Notes under the pieces: model-generated
What the model was told of the DNA's origin: nothing
Seen by the model: the letters and a program-made list of their open reading frames with translations, nothing else
The model's database searches: none
NCBI GenBank assembly: GCA_024235315.1
Contig: JACKMP010000001.1
Location: 372,001 to 436,000, forward strand
From: Chromatiaceae bacterium
Lineage (GTDB): Bacteria > Pseudomonadota > Gammaproteobacteria > Chromatiales > Chromatiaceae
Reading direction: 5' to 3'
Length of the DNA stretch: 64,000 nucleotides
Part shown: positions 8,082 through 16,804 of the stretch, one piece after another
Position numbering within the stretch: position 1 is the stretch's first letter
Layout: every line of letters begins with the position of its first letter
Position numbers and translations under genes: made by a program

Positions 8082-9021
8082 CGGGGATCTCCTTGCTCAC
8101 GTGCCCGTCCGGGTACACCAGTGCGATACCCTCTTCATCGACCAGGCAGCCAATTTCTTGCACCGCCTCACCCGCTGCGGCACATGCCGCGAGTACCTTG
8201 TCTGCCTGATCCGCACCGACACTGAACAGCAATTCGTAATCGTCGCCTCCGGCCAACGCATAGTGCCATTCACCGCGACCACATGCGGCAGCCACGGCGG
8301 GCGAGACCGGCAGACGCGCGAGGTCGATACGTGCACCGGCGCCACTGGCCTGGCATAGATGCCGCAGGTCGGCGGCCAATCCGTCCGAGACGTCGATGGC
8401 CGCTGTGGCGCACCCCAGCAACAGGCGTCCAAGCGCAACACGCGGGGTCGGGCGATCGAGTCGCGCCAACAGGTAGGAATCCTCTGCCTCAATTTTCGCG
8501 TTGTCACGCATGCGCCGCAGCGCCAGGCCGGCGTCACCGACCGTGCCGCTGACGAACAGGCGATCACCGACGGCGCCGCCGGACCGCCGCAGCGCGAACG
8601 CCGGATCGACGAATCCATGCGCCTGCACCGTGATGCTCAAGGGCCCGCGCGTGGTGTCGCCACCGACCAGCTGCACATTGTGCTGTGCCGCCAGCCGGGC
8701 GAATCCGTCGACAAACGCACGCAACCAGGCGGTGTCTGGGGCCGGCAGGGTAATCGCCAGGGTGACCCATGCCGGCTCGGCACCCATCGCCGCGAGGTCA
8801 CTGAGATTGACCGCAAGTGCCTTGTGGCCCAGTGCATCCGGGGCCACCGTCGGCAGAAAGTGCCGCCCCTCGACCAGCGTATCGATACTGACCGCGAGAC
8901 AACGGCCGGCCGGCACGTTCAGCAACGCACAATCGTCACCGATACCGAGCGTCACATCGGCACGAACTCCGGTGGCACGGGAGAAATAGGTCCGGATCAG
9001 GTCAAATTCGGAAAGCGACAC
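8056..9021 (-). CDS. thiL: Thiamine-monophosphate kinase
   Basis: A 321-residue cytoplasmic kinase. It phosphorylates thiamine monophosphate to the active cofactor thiamine diphosphate using ATP. It has the PurM/ThiL-family architecture: GIGDDCALL (metal-binding aspartates near residue 28), SIDTLVEGRHFLP, LAVNLSDLAAMGAEP, LVGGDTTRGPLS, and the C-terminal ALAGGDDYELLFSV loop. It sits between nusB (12 bases upstream) and pgpA (26-base overlap) in the long minus-strand operon. Other thi genes are not in the window. Confidence 0.95.
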   Translation of the reverse strand: MSLSEFDLIRTYFSRATGVRADVTLGIGDDCALLNVPAGRCLAVSIDTLVEGRHFLPTVAPDALGHKALAVNLSDLAAMGAEPAWVTLAITLPAPDTAWLRAFVDGFARLAAQHNVQLVGGDTTRGPLSITVQAHGFVDPAFALRRSGGAVGDRLFVSGTVGDAGLALRRMRDNAKIEAEDSYLLARLDRPTPRVALGRLLLGCATAAIDVSDGLAADLRHLCQASGAGARIDLARLPVSPAVAAACGRGEWHYALAGGDDYELLFSVGADQADKVLAACAAAGEAVQEIGCLVDEEGIALVYPDGHVSKEIPDGFDHFRT

Positions 9022-9033
9022 AGCACGGTGCGG

Positions 9034-9462
9034 TCAGCGCCGGGCCGCCGCCTCCAGCGGACGCAGGGAACGCGCGGCCTTGTCGAGAACCCCGTTGACA
9101 TAGCGATGGCCCTGTTCCGCGCCAAAGGTCTTGGCCAGTTCGACGGCCTCGTTGATAACGACACGATAGGGAATCTCGGGGTGTTCCATCAGCTCGTAGG
9201 CACCCAGACGCAGGATTGCACGCTCGACCGGGTCGACCGATTCGAGTGCGCGGTCGATACAGGACGCCAGTGCCAGGTCCAGTTCCCCTAGGCGCGCCGG
9301 TACCCCGCGTACCAGTTCGGAGAAATAGTCGGTATCGAACTTCTTGGCATCCTGCTCGATCATGAAGTGGTTGATGATGGCGCCGACGTCCTGACCGGCC
9401 ATCTGCCATTGGTACAGGGCCTGGATCGCCAGGCTGCGCGAACGGCTGCGTTGCCGACTCAC
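9034..9462 (-). CDS. nusB: Transcription antitermination factor NusB
   Basis: A 142-residue all-helical RNA-binding protein. With NusE (S10) it binds boxA of rRNA leaders and phage nut sites to prevent premature termination. The N-terminus is arginine-rich (SRQRSRSRSLAIQALYQWQ), as usual for the RNA-binding face. The conserved VDPVERAILRLGAYEL and PYRVVINEAVELAKTFG segments and the RYVNGVLDKAAR helix are all present. It lies 12 bases after ribH and 12 bases before thiL, in the canonical ribH-nusB-thiL order. Confidence 0.95.
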   Translation of the reverse strand: MSRQRSRSRSLAIQALYQWQMAGQDVGAIINHFMIEQDAKKFDTDYFSELVRGVPARLGELDLALASCIDRALESVDPVERAILRLGAYELMEHPEIPYRVVINEAVELAKTFGAEQGHRYVNGVLDKAARSLRPLEAAARR

Positions 9463-9474
9463 GTTCCGATACCC

Positions 9475-9942
9475 TCAGATTTCACGCAGCAGGTTGACCA
9501 TCTCGATGGCCGAGGCGGCAGCTTCGCCACCTTTGTTGCCGGCCTTGGTACCCGCTCGCTCAATGGCCTGCTCGATGCTGTCGACAGTCAGCACACCGAA
9601 GGCAATCGGGATGCCGTGCTTGAGCGTCACCTGCGCCATTCCCTTCACGCATTCGCCGGCGACGTATTCGAAATGAGGCGTGCCACCGCGGATTACCGCT
9701 CCCAGCGCGACGATCGCGTCGTACCCGCCCTTGGCGGCGATCCTGTCCAGCACCAGTGGCATCTCGAAGGCACCTGGCAGTCGCACGATGGTGATGTTGT
9801 CCTCCGGCGTACCGTGACGTTTCAGGGTGTCGATGGCACCTGCCTCAAGGCTGTCCACGACGAAACTGTTCCAGCGCGCGACCACGACACAGAAACGGGC
9901 ATTGGTGACCGTCAGACCACCCTCGATGGTTTTGATGCTCAT
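9475..9942 (-). CDS. ribH: 6,7-dimethyl-8-ribityllumazine synthase
   Basis: A 155-residue lumazine synthase. It condenses the ribityl-pyrimidinedione with 3,4-dihydroxy-2-butanone 4-phosphate, the penultimate step of riboflavin synthesis, and forms icosahedral or pentameric assemblies. Motifs: FCVVVARWNSFVVDSL, VRLPGAFEMPLVLDR (substrate loop), VALGAVIRGGTPHFEYVAGE with the catalytic His in TPHFEYV, IPIAFGVLTVDSIEQA and NKGGEAAASA. It is 33 bases downstream of ribB and 12 bases upstream of nusB. Confidence 0.96.
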   Translation of the reverse strand: MSIKTIEGGLTVTNARFCVVVARWNSFVVDSLEAGAIDTLKRHGTPEDNITIVRLPGAFEMPLVLDRIAAKGGYDAIVALGAVIRGGTPHFEYVAGECVKGMAQVTLKHGIPIAFGVLTVDSIEQAIERAGTKAGNKGGEAAASAIEMVNLLREI

Positions 9943-9975
9943 GCAGTAATCCTCTTCAAGGTCTTCACCACGCTG

Positions 9976-11091
9976 TCACTCGGTATCGACGAACTCGACC
10001 ACCTCGAGTTCGAATCCGGCAAGTGCGTGCAGGTGCTTCGGCGCGCTCATCACGCGCATCTTGCGCACGCCGAGATCGGACAGGATCTGTGCCCCGACAC
10101 CGATGGTGCGCAAATCGTCGTCTTTCGATTTCTGGCGTTCCGGAATTGCATCATCGACGCCGTGCCATTTGTAATCCTGGATACGATGGATGATATCGCG
10201 TGCGGTGTCGTAGTTGCGCAGCACCACGATGACGCCTTCGCCCTCCGACGACACCTGGTCCATGACCCGGCGCAGCGGCCACCCGCAGTCGCGCGCGCTC
10301 TCGAAAAGGTCACACAATGTGTTCTGCACGTGCACGCGCACCAGGGTCGGCCGGTCCGGACTGATCTCGCCCTTGACCAGCGCCAGGTGCATCTCGTTGC
10401 CAATCACATCCTGGTAGGCAACCAGCTGGAAATCGCCACGCCGCGTCGGCAGGTTGCACGAGGTTACCCGTTCGACCGTCTTCTCGTTCTTGATCCGGTA
10501 CTGGATCAGGTCGGCAATAGTGCCGATCTTGAGGTTGTGTGCGGCCGCGAACTTCTCCAGATCGGGGCGGCGCGCCATGCTGCCGTCCTCGTTGAGGATC
10601 TCGACGATCACCGAACTGGGTGAAAAACCCGCCAGGCGCGCCAGGTCGCAACCGGCCTCGGTATGCCCTGCCCGTACCAGCACGCCGCCCGGCTGCGCCA
10701 TCAGCGGAAAGATGTGGCCCGGCTGCACCAGGTCCTGCGGTTGCGCATCCGGCTTGACCGCCGCCAGTACCGTCGTGGCACGATCCGCCGCGGAGATACC
10801 GGTGGTCACACCTTCCGCCGCCTCGATCGATACGGTGAAATTGGTCGATTCGAGCTGGTTGTCGCTGTTGACCATCAACGGCAGCCGTAACTGGCGGCAG
10901 CGCTCCTTGGTCAGCGTCAGGCAGATCAGGCCCCGACCGTACTTGGCCATGAAGTTGATCGCCTCGGGCGTGGTCGTCTCCGATGCCAGGATCAGATCAC
11001 CCTCGTTTTCGCGGTCTTCATCGTCCATGATGATGACCATACGGCCTTGGCGCAGATCTTCGATGATTTCTTCGGTGGTATTCAGTGCCAT
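9976..11091 (-). CDS. ribB: DHBP synthase with degenerate GTP cyclohydrolase II domain (RibBX type)
   Basis: A 371-residue protein that makes 3,4-dihydroxy-2-butanone 4-phosphate from ribulose 5-phosphate for riboflavin. The RibB domain (residues 1-205) is intact: IIMDDEDRENEGDLI, the DDEDRENE metal-binding segment, STNFTVSIEAAEGVTTGISA and GHTEAGCDLARLAG. The C-terminal domain has the fold of GTP cyclohydrolase II but lacks its zinc ligands. Where active RibA has SExLTGDxxxSxRCDCG, this reads VQNTLCDLFESARDCGWPL, keeping neither the SEC start nor the CxC pair. It is therefore probably not a GCHII, as in other gammaproteobacterial RibBX proteins, and ribA must lie elsewhere. I chose ATG 11091 (MALNTTEE) because family members begin there; the frame is open 38 codons further. 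Confidence 0.9.
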   Translation of the reverse strand: MALNTTEEIIEDLRQGRMVIIMDDEDRENEGDLILASETTTPEAINFMAKYGRGLICLTLTKERCRQLRLPLMVNSDNQLESTNFTVSIEAAEGVTTGISAADRATTVLAAVKPDAQPQDLVQPGHIFPLMAQPGGVLVRAGHTEAGCDLARLAGFSPSSVIVEILNEDGSMARRPDLEKFAAAHNLKIGTIADLIQYRIKNEKTVERVTSCNLPTRRGDFQLVAYQDVIGNEMHLALVKGEISPDRPTLVRVHVQNTLCDLFESARDCGWPLRRVMDQVSSEGEGVIVVLRNYDTARDIIHRIQDYKWHGVDDAIPERQKSKDDDLRTIGVGAQILSDLGVRKMRVMSAPKHLHALAGFELEVVEFVDTE

Positions 11092-11157
11092 GTCGCTGCA
11101 ACTGGTTTGGCAAACGGTGCAGTCTACCAGCCTTGCCCCGTCCGAGAGAATGCCCGA

Positions 11158-11796
11158 ATGAAGGAATCTGAAGGCGTCGTCCAGTACCGGCTCGACTACC
11201 GACATGGTGATTTACCCGCCACGGTCGATCTTCAACCGCTTTTTGACGGGTTCGCCCGCTGCCGCAGGCACGGCCTGATCGGCCAGGACCCGGCGCGGTA
11301 CGACGGCCTGGCGTTCGGCAACATCAGTTGCCGCGCACCCGCTGGATTCGTGATCTCCGGCACCCAGACGGGAGGCCGCCGCACACTGCTTCCAGGCGAT
11401 CTGGCCTGGGTCGAAGAATTCGATCTCGACAACAACTGCCTCACGGCAAGCGGCCCTGCACACCCGTCGTCGGAGGCCATGACGCATGGGCAGATCTACC
11501 GCGAGCTGCCTGCCGTGAATGCGGTGGTCCACGTCCATTCTCCACTGATCTGGCGGCACGCCCAGGCGCTAGGGCTGCCGCTGACAGCAGCCAGCGCAGG
11601 TTATGGCACTCCGGCGATGGCGCGAGAGATGCGGCGCCTGCTGCACCGGCCCGGCCTCGGCGATCGGGGCATCATCGCGATGGGAGGCCACGAAGACGGG
11701 TTGGTCGTCTTCGCGCCTGACATGAACAGCGCTGAAGCGCTGTTGTTCGCCGCACTTGCCGACGCCGCCCGGTTGCACGCGATGACGGCCTCGTGA
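11158..11796 (+). CDS. Class II aldolase/adducin family protein
   Basis: A 212-residue class II aldolase-fold protein. Family enzymes (fuculose-1-phosphate aldolase, methylthioribulose-1-phosphate dehydratase and others) use a His-coordinated zinc for retro-aldol or dehydration chemistry. Visible are GLAFGNISCRAPAGFVISGT (phosphate and glycine loop), PSSEAMTHGQIYRELPAVNA with the catalytic Glu in SSEAM, and AVVHVHSPLIW, the HxH zinc pair. A third ligand may be H in the GGHEDG segment. ATG 11158 follows a GAGAGAA ribosome site at good spacing. The substrate cannot be assigned. The gene is divergent from ribB (66-base spacer) and, with the patatin gene, splits ribE from ribB. Confidence 0.85.
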   Translation: MKESEGVVQYRLDYRHGDLPATVDLQPLFDGFARCRRHGLIGQDPARYDGLAFGNISCRAPAGFVISGTQTGGRRTLLPGDLAWVEEFDLDNNCLTASGPAHPSSEAMTHGQIYRELPAVNAVVHVHSPLIWRHAQALGLPLTAASAGYGTPAMAREMRRLLHRPGLGDRGIIAMGGHEDGLVVFAPDMNSAEALLFAALADAARLHAMTAS

Positions 11797-11903
11797 GGCA
11801 ATTGGCGGGGTTGGCATACGGTCCCTGGCGTGACGGCTGCCTGTGCTACTGTTCGGCGGGCGCCCTACCCTGAATCACCAGCGAATATGTCACACGAAAA
11901 GCG

Positions 11904-12827
11904 ATGAACCCGAGCAGCGAAAAGACCATCTCCCTGGTCCTGGGTAGCGGTGGCGCGCGTGGCTTGGCGCACATCGGGGTGATTCGCACCTTGGAACGCC
12001 ATGGCTGGAGGATCGGCACGATTTCCGGCAGTTCGATCGGCGCGCTGATCGGCGGCTTCTACGCCGCCGGCAAGCTGGACGAATATGCCGAATGGGTGCA
12101 GGAACTGACCGAATTCAACGTCTTGCGTTATCTCGATGTGGCCTGGGGCGGCGCCGGCATGCTGAAAGGCGAGATGCTGATGCAGACGCTGCAGGATTTC
12201 GTCGGCACCCACCGGATCGAGGACCTGCCCATTCCACTGACCATCGTCGCCACCGACGTACTGACCCGAAAGGAGGTATGGCTGCGGCGTGGCGACCTGT
12301 TCGATGCAATCCGTGCGTCGATCGCCGTACCAACCGTGTTCACGCCGCATCTGATCAAAGGCCGCCCGCTGCTCGACGGTGGCATCCTCAACCCGGTACC
12401 GATCGCGCCTACACTGCAGGACCCGACCGATGCGATCATTGCGGTCAGCCTGTCAGGCGTCCCCAAGCGCGTCGGTGGGTCCAGTCGGCGCAAAGCCGAA
12501 CCGAATGCGATCGAAAAACCACGACACCGCTACCAGAAAAAGATCGAGGCATTCATCGACCAGCTGCAGGCACGCCTCGGCCTGCACGACGAAGACACGA
12601 CAGACCGGCAGAGTCTTTCGCTGACTGATGCGGCATTGCTGTCACTGGATGCGATGCAGGCAAGCATCGCGCGCTGCATGCTCGCCGCCTATCCTCCGGA
12701 CGTGCTGATCGAGATCCCGATCGACACCTGTGCCGCACACGAGTTCTACCGTGCGGCCGAAGTCATCGAAGCCGGGGAATACTGGGCCGAACGCGAAATA
12801 GAGCGCCTCGGCAACGAGCGGGAATGA
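11904..12827 (+). CDS. Patatin-like phospholipase family protein (RssA-like)
   Basis: A 307-residue cytoplasmic or membrane-associated hydrolase of the patatin/RssA type. The oxyanion loop is LVLGSGGARGLAHIG, the nucleophile elbow is G42-S-S-I-G46 with Ser44, and the catalytic Asp is in LLDGGILNPVP near residue 160. A basic stretch SSRRKAEPNAIEKPRHRYQK and a helical C-terminus follow, as in bacterial RssA homologues. These are lysophospholipase-like serine hydrolases of uncertain substrate. It is 107 bases downstream of the aldolase gene on the same strand and convergent with ribE, with only 24 bases between the 3' ends. There is no clear functional link to the surrounding rib genes. Confidence 0.88.
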   Translation: MNPSSEKTISLVLGSGGARGLAHIGVIRTLERHGWRIGTISGSSIGALIGGFYAAGKLDEYAEWVQELTEFNVLRYLDVAWGGAGMLKGEMLMQTLQDFVGTHRIEDLPIPLTIVATDVLTRKEVWLRRGDLFDAIRASIAVPTVFTPHLIKGRPLLDGGILNPVPIAPTLQDPTDAIIAVSLSGVPKRVGGSSRRKAEPNAIEKPRHRYQKKIEAFIDQLQARLGLHDEDTTDRQSLSLTDAALLSLDAMQASIARCMLAAYPPDVLIEIPIDTCAAHEFYRAAEVIEAGEYWAEREIERLGNERE

Positions 12828-12851
12828 ACCCCGGGGGCATGTCCAGACGGC

Positions 12852-13517
12852 CTAAGGTTCTTTTGCGAACCCGGTGCGCAGCAGCATCGCCAGGTCGACC
12901 GCTGAAGCGTTCGGCCGTGCTGCCTTGTCGCCCAACAGCAGCCTTTCCAGGTAGCGCGCAAGCAGATCGACCTCGAGGTTCACCCGGCATCCGGGCGCAT
13001 AGTCGTTCATGATCGTTTCCTGCAGTGTGTGCGGCACTATGTTGAGTTCGAAACGATTGCCATACACTGCGTTGACGGTCAGGCTGGTGCCGTCCACCGT
13101 TATCGACCCTTTGTGCGCGATATAACGCGCCAGCTCTTCCGGTGCGGCGATGGCGAAGCGCACCGAGCGGGCGTCGTCGTGACGCTCGACCACCGAACCA
13201 AGGCCGTCGACGTGGCCACTGACCAGGTGTCCGCCAAGCCTTGAGGACAAAGTGAGCGCCTTCTCGAGGTTCACCCTGCCGCCCGACTTGAGTTGACCGA
13301 GGCTGGTCAGAGACAGGGTCTCACGTGATACATCGGCGACAAAACCGTCGCCCGGCAGCTCTACCGCAGTGAGGCACACCCCATTGACTGCGATGCTGTC
13401 GCCCAATGCGACATCTCCGAGATCGAGCTTTCCGGTACGGATGCGCAGGCGCACATCGCCGCCGCGTGACTGCAACTCGGCGACTTGGCCCACCGCCTCG
13501 ATGATCCCTGTGAACAT
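12852..13517 (-). CDS. ribE: Riboflavin synthase, alpha subunit
   Basis: A 221-residue enzyme. It dismutates two 6,7-dimethyl-8-ribityllumazine molecules into riboflavin and the pyrimidinedione precursor, the last step of the pathway. It has the internal duplication typical of the family: the start MFTGIIEAVGQVAEL, first barrel motif SIAVNGVCLTAVEL and VSRETLSLTSLGQL, then GGHLVSGHVDGLGSVV and second barrel ITVDGTSLTVNAVYG, each matching the lumazine-binding repeat. It is separated from ribD by an inverted chemoreceptor gene and from ribB by two plus-strand genes, so it probably needs its own promoter in 13518-13647. No FMN riboswitch is recognisable upstream. Confidence 0.95.
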   Translation of the reverse strand: MFTGIIEAVGQVAELQSRGGDVRLRIRTGKLDLGDVALGDSIAVNGVCLTAVELPGDGFVADVSRETLSLTSLGQLKSGGRVNLEKALTLSSRLGGHLVSGHVDGLGSVVERHDDARSVRFAIAAPEELARYIAHKGSITVDGTSLTVNAVYGNRFELNIVPHTLQETIMNDYAPGCRVNLEVDLLARYLERLLLGDKAARPNASAVDLAMLLRTGFAKEP

Positions 13518-13587
13518 ACCCCTGACCCTGTTGAGCCCCGTTTTGGGGCGCCGACGGCGGATTCTACTGCGCCCGGCAGTCAGAATC

Positions 13588-13614
13588 TAAAGTTCATCTC
13601 CGCGATGCCGAATC
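13588..13614 (+). promoter_or_regulatory. FliA (sigma28)-type promoter of chemoreceptor gene
   Basis: The sequence TAAAGTTC-N11-GCCGAATC matches the sigma28 consensus TAAAGTTT-N11-GCCGATAA: 7 of 8 in the -35 half and 5 of 8 in the -10 half, with exact spacing. It ends 33 bases before the GTG start of the chemoreceptor gene, a normal leader length. Chemoreceptor genes are classic FliA targets. The second chemoreceptor in this window has a similar match. Confidence 0.6.
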
Positions 13615-13647
13615 TTTCACCAGGATAACTTTCAAAAGGGCCATCCC

Positions 13648-15675
13648 GTGCTCAACGTCGGCAGACGAATCGGTCTTGGCTATCTCTTCATGGCCGCCCT
13701 CCTGGTAGCAATCGGTGTGGCGGGGCTGCTTGCCGCGGAGCGTATCAGTGATGCACTCGGCCGCATCACGGGCCCCGTCGACAGCACAGTTGGTGCTGTC
13801 GACAAGGGCATCCGCGGCGTATTGCTGCAAATGATCGGGGTCGACGCCGCACTGAGCGGCAGTGCAGAAAAAGCAGACGCGCAGATTGCTTCGGGCGGCG
13901 AACTGGCCAGCAACGCCTTCGAGTCCATCGACAAGGCAGGCCTGGTCCCCGCCGAACAACTCGATCGGGTCCGTACCAAGATGACCGATTTCGACAGTGT
14001 GCGCCATTCGCTGCTGGAACTGCACGACAGCTATGTCAGGCACTACCAAAGCTTCCTGACCACGGTTCAGCAGACCAAGGATCTGTTGCTGGTCATTGAG
14101 GAACAGGCCAGCCAGGCGCTCGTGAACATGGAGTGGAATGCGGGAATGGCCGAGGGTGAGTCGAGCGGCGCACGCAATTCCGAGGAATGGGCGGTCGTAT
14201 CCGCCACCTCGGACGCCCGGCTTGCATTGATGACGCGCCTGTTCGACTACCGCCAGCTGCTCGATGCGCCGGAAAATGCCGAGCTCAACCAGGCGGCGGA
14301 GGTCAGCCTCGGCGACCTCAAGGTCTACGTCGCCCAGCTCGCCGACTCGGAATCTCTGCGCGACAAGCCGGTGGGCAGGGGTCCTTTTGCCTCGCAGACA
14401 TTCGACGCAACGCTCAACCAGCTTGCAGCGGCGAATGAAGAGCAGTTCCACACCGCGATGCAGATCCATGTCGACCTGCGTCGCACACGCCAGCGCTATG
14501 GCGAAGTGGCCGATGCGTTGATGGAAGATGCTCGACAGATCGAAGACGAAACCCGCCGCATCGTCGCCGAGCAGCTGGCCGCGGCAGCGGGTTCGCGCAG
14601 CTCGGCCATCTGGCTGGTAGGCAGCCTGATCCTGATTGGCCTGCTGATGGCCTTTGCTGCCTACCTTACGAGCATCCGCACGATCGCTGCCCCGCTGCGC
14701 CGTGTTGCCGGCCGTATGCGCGAGATTGCCAGCGGTGATGGCGACCTCACCGCACGCCTCGACGTCAACGGCAGGGATGAGATCAGCGATGTCAGTCAGT
14801 CATTCAACGAATTCGCCGACAAGATCCACGAAACCGTCAGACGGGTCAGCGACGCAATCCGTCAGCTGAATCTGTCGTCCGACCAGATGGGTGCGATGAC
14901 CCACGCGAACCTCGACCGCTCGAGCCGTCAGCAGGCGGAGACTGCCCAGATCGCGACAGCGACGCAGGAGATGTCCCATACGGTTTCGAACGTCGCGGAC
15001 TCCGCACAAGGTGCACTGGAGAGCGCCACCCGCGCACATACCGAGGCGAACGCCGGGCAATCGATCATCGAGGGCACGCTGAAGGCGATCCAGACACTCG
15101 GCCAGCAGGTCGAGTCGGCCGCCACGACCATTCAATCATTGGAACGCGAAAGTGATGCGATCGGGAGCGTGATCGACGTCATCGAAGGTATTGCAGAACA
15201 GACCAACCTGCTGGCGTTGAATGCGGCAATCGAGGCGGCGCGGGCCGGCGACCAGGGCCGCGGCTTTTCGGTCGTCGCCGACGAGGTACGCACCCTGGCC
15301 AACCGTACCCAGCAGTCGACCGCCGAGATCCTGGGGATGGTCGAACGTCTGCAGACGCAGGCGCGCGAGGCCGCACGTGTGATGAGTGAGAGCAGCAAGA
15401 TGGCACAGTCCACGGTCGAGAAAGGCGAGCAGACCGGCGCGTCATTGAGCAGCATCGCCGTCTCGGTCGCCAGCATCCAGGGAATGAACCAGCAGATCGC
15501 CAATGCGGCCTCGGAACAGTTCACTGTCGCCGAAGATATCTCGCGCAGTCTGGTAAGGATCAACAGCGACGGCGAGGAGATCGTGACCGACAACCACAGG
15601 CTGAGTGACGCCGCGCGGTCGCTGTCGCAGTTGTCAGCGCAGCTGGACGGCCTGATCAGGCATTTTCGGATCTGA
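13648..15675 (+). CDS. Methyl-accepting chemotaxis protein
   Basis: A 675-residue transmembrane chemoreceptor. The GTG start follows AAAAGGG at good spacing. TM1 lies at residues 9-29 (LGYLFMAALLVAIGVAGLLA), a helical periplasmic sensing domain of about 280 residues follows, TM2 is near 318-340 (AIWLVGSLILIGLLMAFAAY), then a HAMP domain (PLRRVAGRMREIASGDGDLT) and the MA signalling domain. The conserved hairpin tip is near 510-545: EGIAEQTNLLALNAAIEAAR and the following GRGFSVVADEVRTLAN. No CheR-binding pentapeptide ends the protein (it ends LIRHFRI). The ligand is unknown. The gene sits inverted between ribD and ribE and overlaps the ribD 3' end by 20 bases. A FliA-type promoter precedes it. 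Confidence 0.93.
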   Translation: MLNVGRRIGLGYLFMAALLVAIGVAGLLAAERISDALGRITGPVDSTVGAVDKGIRGVLLQMIGVDAALSGSAEKADAQIASGGELASNAFESIDKAGLVPAEQLDRVRTKMTDFDSVRHSLLELHDSYVRHYQSFLTTVQQTKDLLLVIEEQASQALVNMEWNAGMAEGESSGARNSEEWAVVSATSDARLALMTRLFDYRQLLDAPENAELNQAAEVSLGDLKVYVAQLADSESLRDKPVGRGPFASQTFDATLNQLAAANEEQFHTAMQIHVDLRRTRQRYGEVADALMEDARQIEDETRRIVAEQLAAAAGSRSSAIWLVGSLILIGLLMAFAAYLTSIRTIAAPLRRVAGRMREIASGDGDLTARLDVNGRDEISDVSQSFNEFADKIHETVRRVSDAIRQLNLSSDQMGAMTHANLDRSSRQQAETAQIATATQEMSHTVSNVADSAQGALESATRAHTEANAGQSIIEGTLKAIQTLGQQVESAATTIQSLERESDAIGSVIDVIEGIAEQTNLLALNAAIEAARAGDQGRGFSVVADEVRTLANRTQQSTAEILGMVERLQTQAREAARVMSESSKMAQSTVEKGEQTGASLSSIAVSVASIQGMNQQIANAASEQFTVAEDISRSLVRINSDGEEIVTDNHRLSDAARSLSQLSAQLDGLIRHFRI

Positions 15676-16804
15676 GCAACGGCGCCAGATCGATTCGCAG
15701 ATCGGCGCCGACGCGGCGCACATCGAGGAACGCAAGCTGCACGCGCTCGCTAAGCCGCTCCAGACCCGGCAGATTGACCAGGCCACGTGCCGCGTGCCCG
15801 AGCAGATGCGGGGCGAGGTAGACGATCAAGACGTCCACCACTCCCGCCAGCAACGCACTGCCAGCCAGCGTCGGCCCACTCTCGATCAGGACCTCGTTGA
15901 TGCCGCGGGCACCCAGCGCCTGCATCAGACGCGGCAGTTCGATGCGTCCGCCGAGCTGTGGCAGGCGCAGTACTTCGGCGCCCATGGCACGCAGCTCCGC
16001 TTCGGTCTCGGCTGGCGCGGCCTCACCACAGACAATCAAGGTCTCACCCGACAGGCTGAGCATGCGGGCCCGCGGCGGCATCCGCAGCCGGGTATCGAGC
16101 ACCACGCGCAGCGGCTGACGGAGATAGTCGGGAGTGTCGACGCCGGGAAGTTGCTCTGACGCCAGACGTACGTTCAGTGAAGGGTCATCGGCAAGCACAC
16201 TGCCGACGCCAGTGACGACGGCACTGCTGCGGGCACGCAGCCGCTGCACGTCAAGCCGCGCGTCGATGCCGGTTATCCACTGGCTCTCGCCGCTGGCCAT
16301 GGCCGTTCGCCCATCCAGGCTCATCCCCAGCTTGCATCGCACATAGGGTCGACCGTGACGCATGCGCTGCAGAAAACCGGGGTTGAGCCTTTCGGCATCG
16401 TCGGCGAGCAGGCCGACCCCAGTGATCACCCCGGCGTCGTGCAGCATTTCCAGACCGCCGCCCGCCACCAGCGGGTTGGGATCCGTCATCGCCGCCACCA
16501 CGCGGCTTACACCCGCATCGATCAGGCCCTGCGCGCACGGCGGTGTACGGCCATGATGGGCACAAGGTTCGAGGGTGACATAGGCCGTAGCCCCGCGCGC
16601 AGCCTCACCCGCAGCCGCCAGCGCGATGCGCTCGGCATGCGGCTCGCCGGCCCTGCGATGCCAACCCTCGCCGACCACCTTTCCATCGCGCACCAGCACA
16701 CAGCCGACACGCGGGTTGGGATCAGTCGTATACAGGCCTCGTTCGGCCAGACGCAGAGCCTGCGCCATGAAGCGGTGGTCATCGGCGCTGTACGCGCTGT
16801 TCAT
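15656..16804 (-). CDS. ribD: Bifunctional riboflavin deaminase/reductase
   Basis: A 382-residue cytoplasmic enzyme with diaminohydroxyphosphoribosylaminopyrimidine deaminase and 5-amino-6-(5-phosphoribosylamino)uracil reductase activities, steps two and three of riboflavin synthesis. The N-terminal deaminase has the zinc site H56-A-E58 and C81-x8-C90 (PCAHHGRTPPC). The C-terminal reductase begins near residue 150 with RPYVRCKLGMSLDGRTAM and holds the NADPH-binding EVLIESGPTLAGSALL near residue 310. The start overlaps the nrdR stop by 4 bases, so the two are translationally coupled. Its 3' end overlaps the convergent chemoreceptor by 20 bases. Confidence 0.95.
   Translation of the reverse strand: MNSAYSADDHRFMAQALRLAERGLYTTDPNPRVGCVLVRDGKVVGEGWHRRAGEPHAERIALAAAGEAARGATAYVTLEPCAHHGRTPPCAQGLIDAGVSRVVAAMTDPNPLVAGGGLEMLHDAGVITGVGLLADDAERLNPGFLQRMRHGRPYVRCKLGMSLDGRTAMASGESQWITGIDARLDVQRLRARSSAVVTGVGSVLADDPSLNVRLASEQLPGVDTPDYLRQPLRVVLDTRLRMPPRARMLSLSGETLIVCGEAAPAETEAELRAMGAEVLRLPQLGGRIELPRLMQALGARGINEVLIESGPTLAGSALLAGVVDVLIVYLAPHLLGHAARGLVNLPGLERLSERVQLAFLDVRRVGADLRIDLAPLLRSENA

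Noticed and set aside
9367..10623. 418-codon plus-strand frame across nusB, ribH and ribB
   Set aside because: Spans three conserved minus-strand genes and their boundaries; composition is typical of an antisense shadow.
12828..13647. FMN riboswitch upstream of ribE (or of ribB or ribD)
   Set aside because: I looked for the conserved RFN core near each rib start and did not find it. Only a short GCCCC/GGGGC hairpin precedes ribE.
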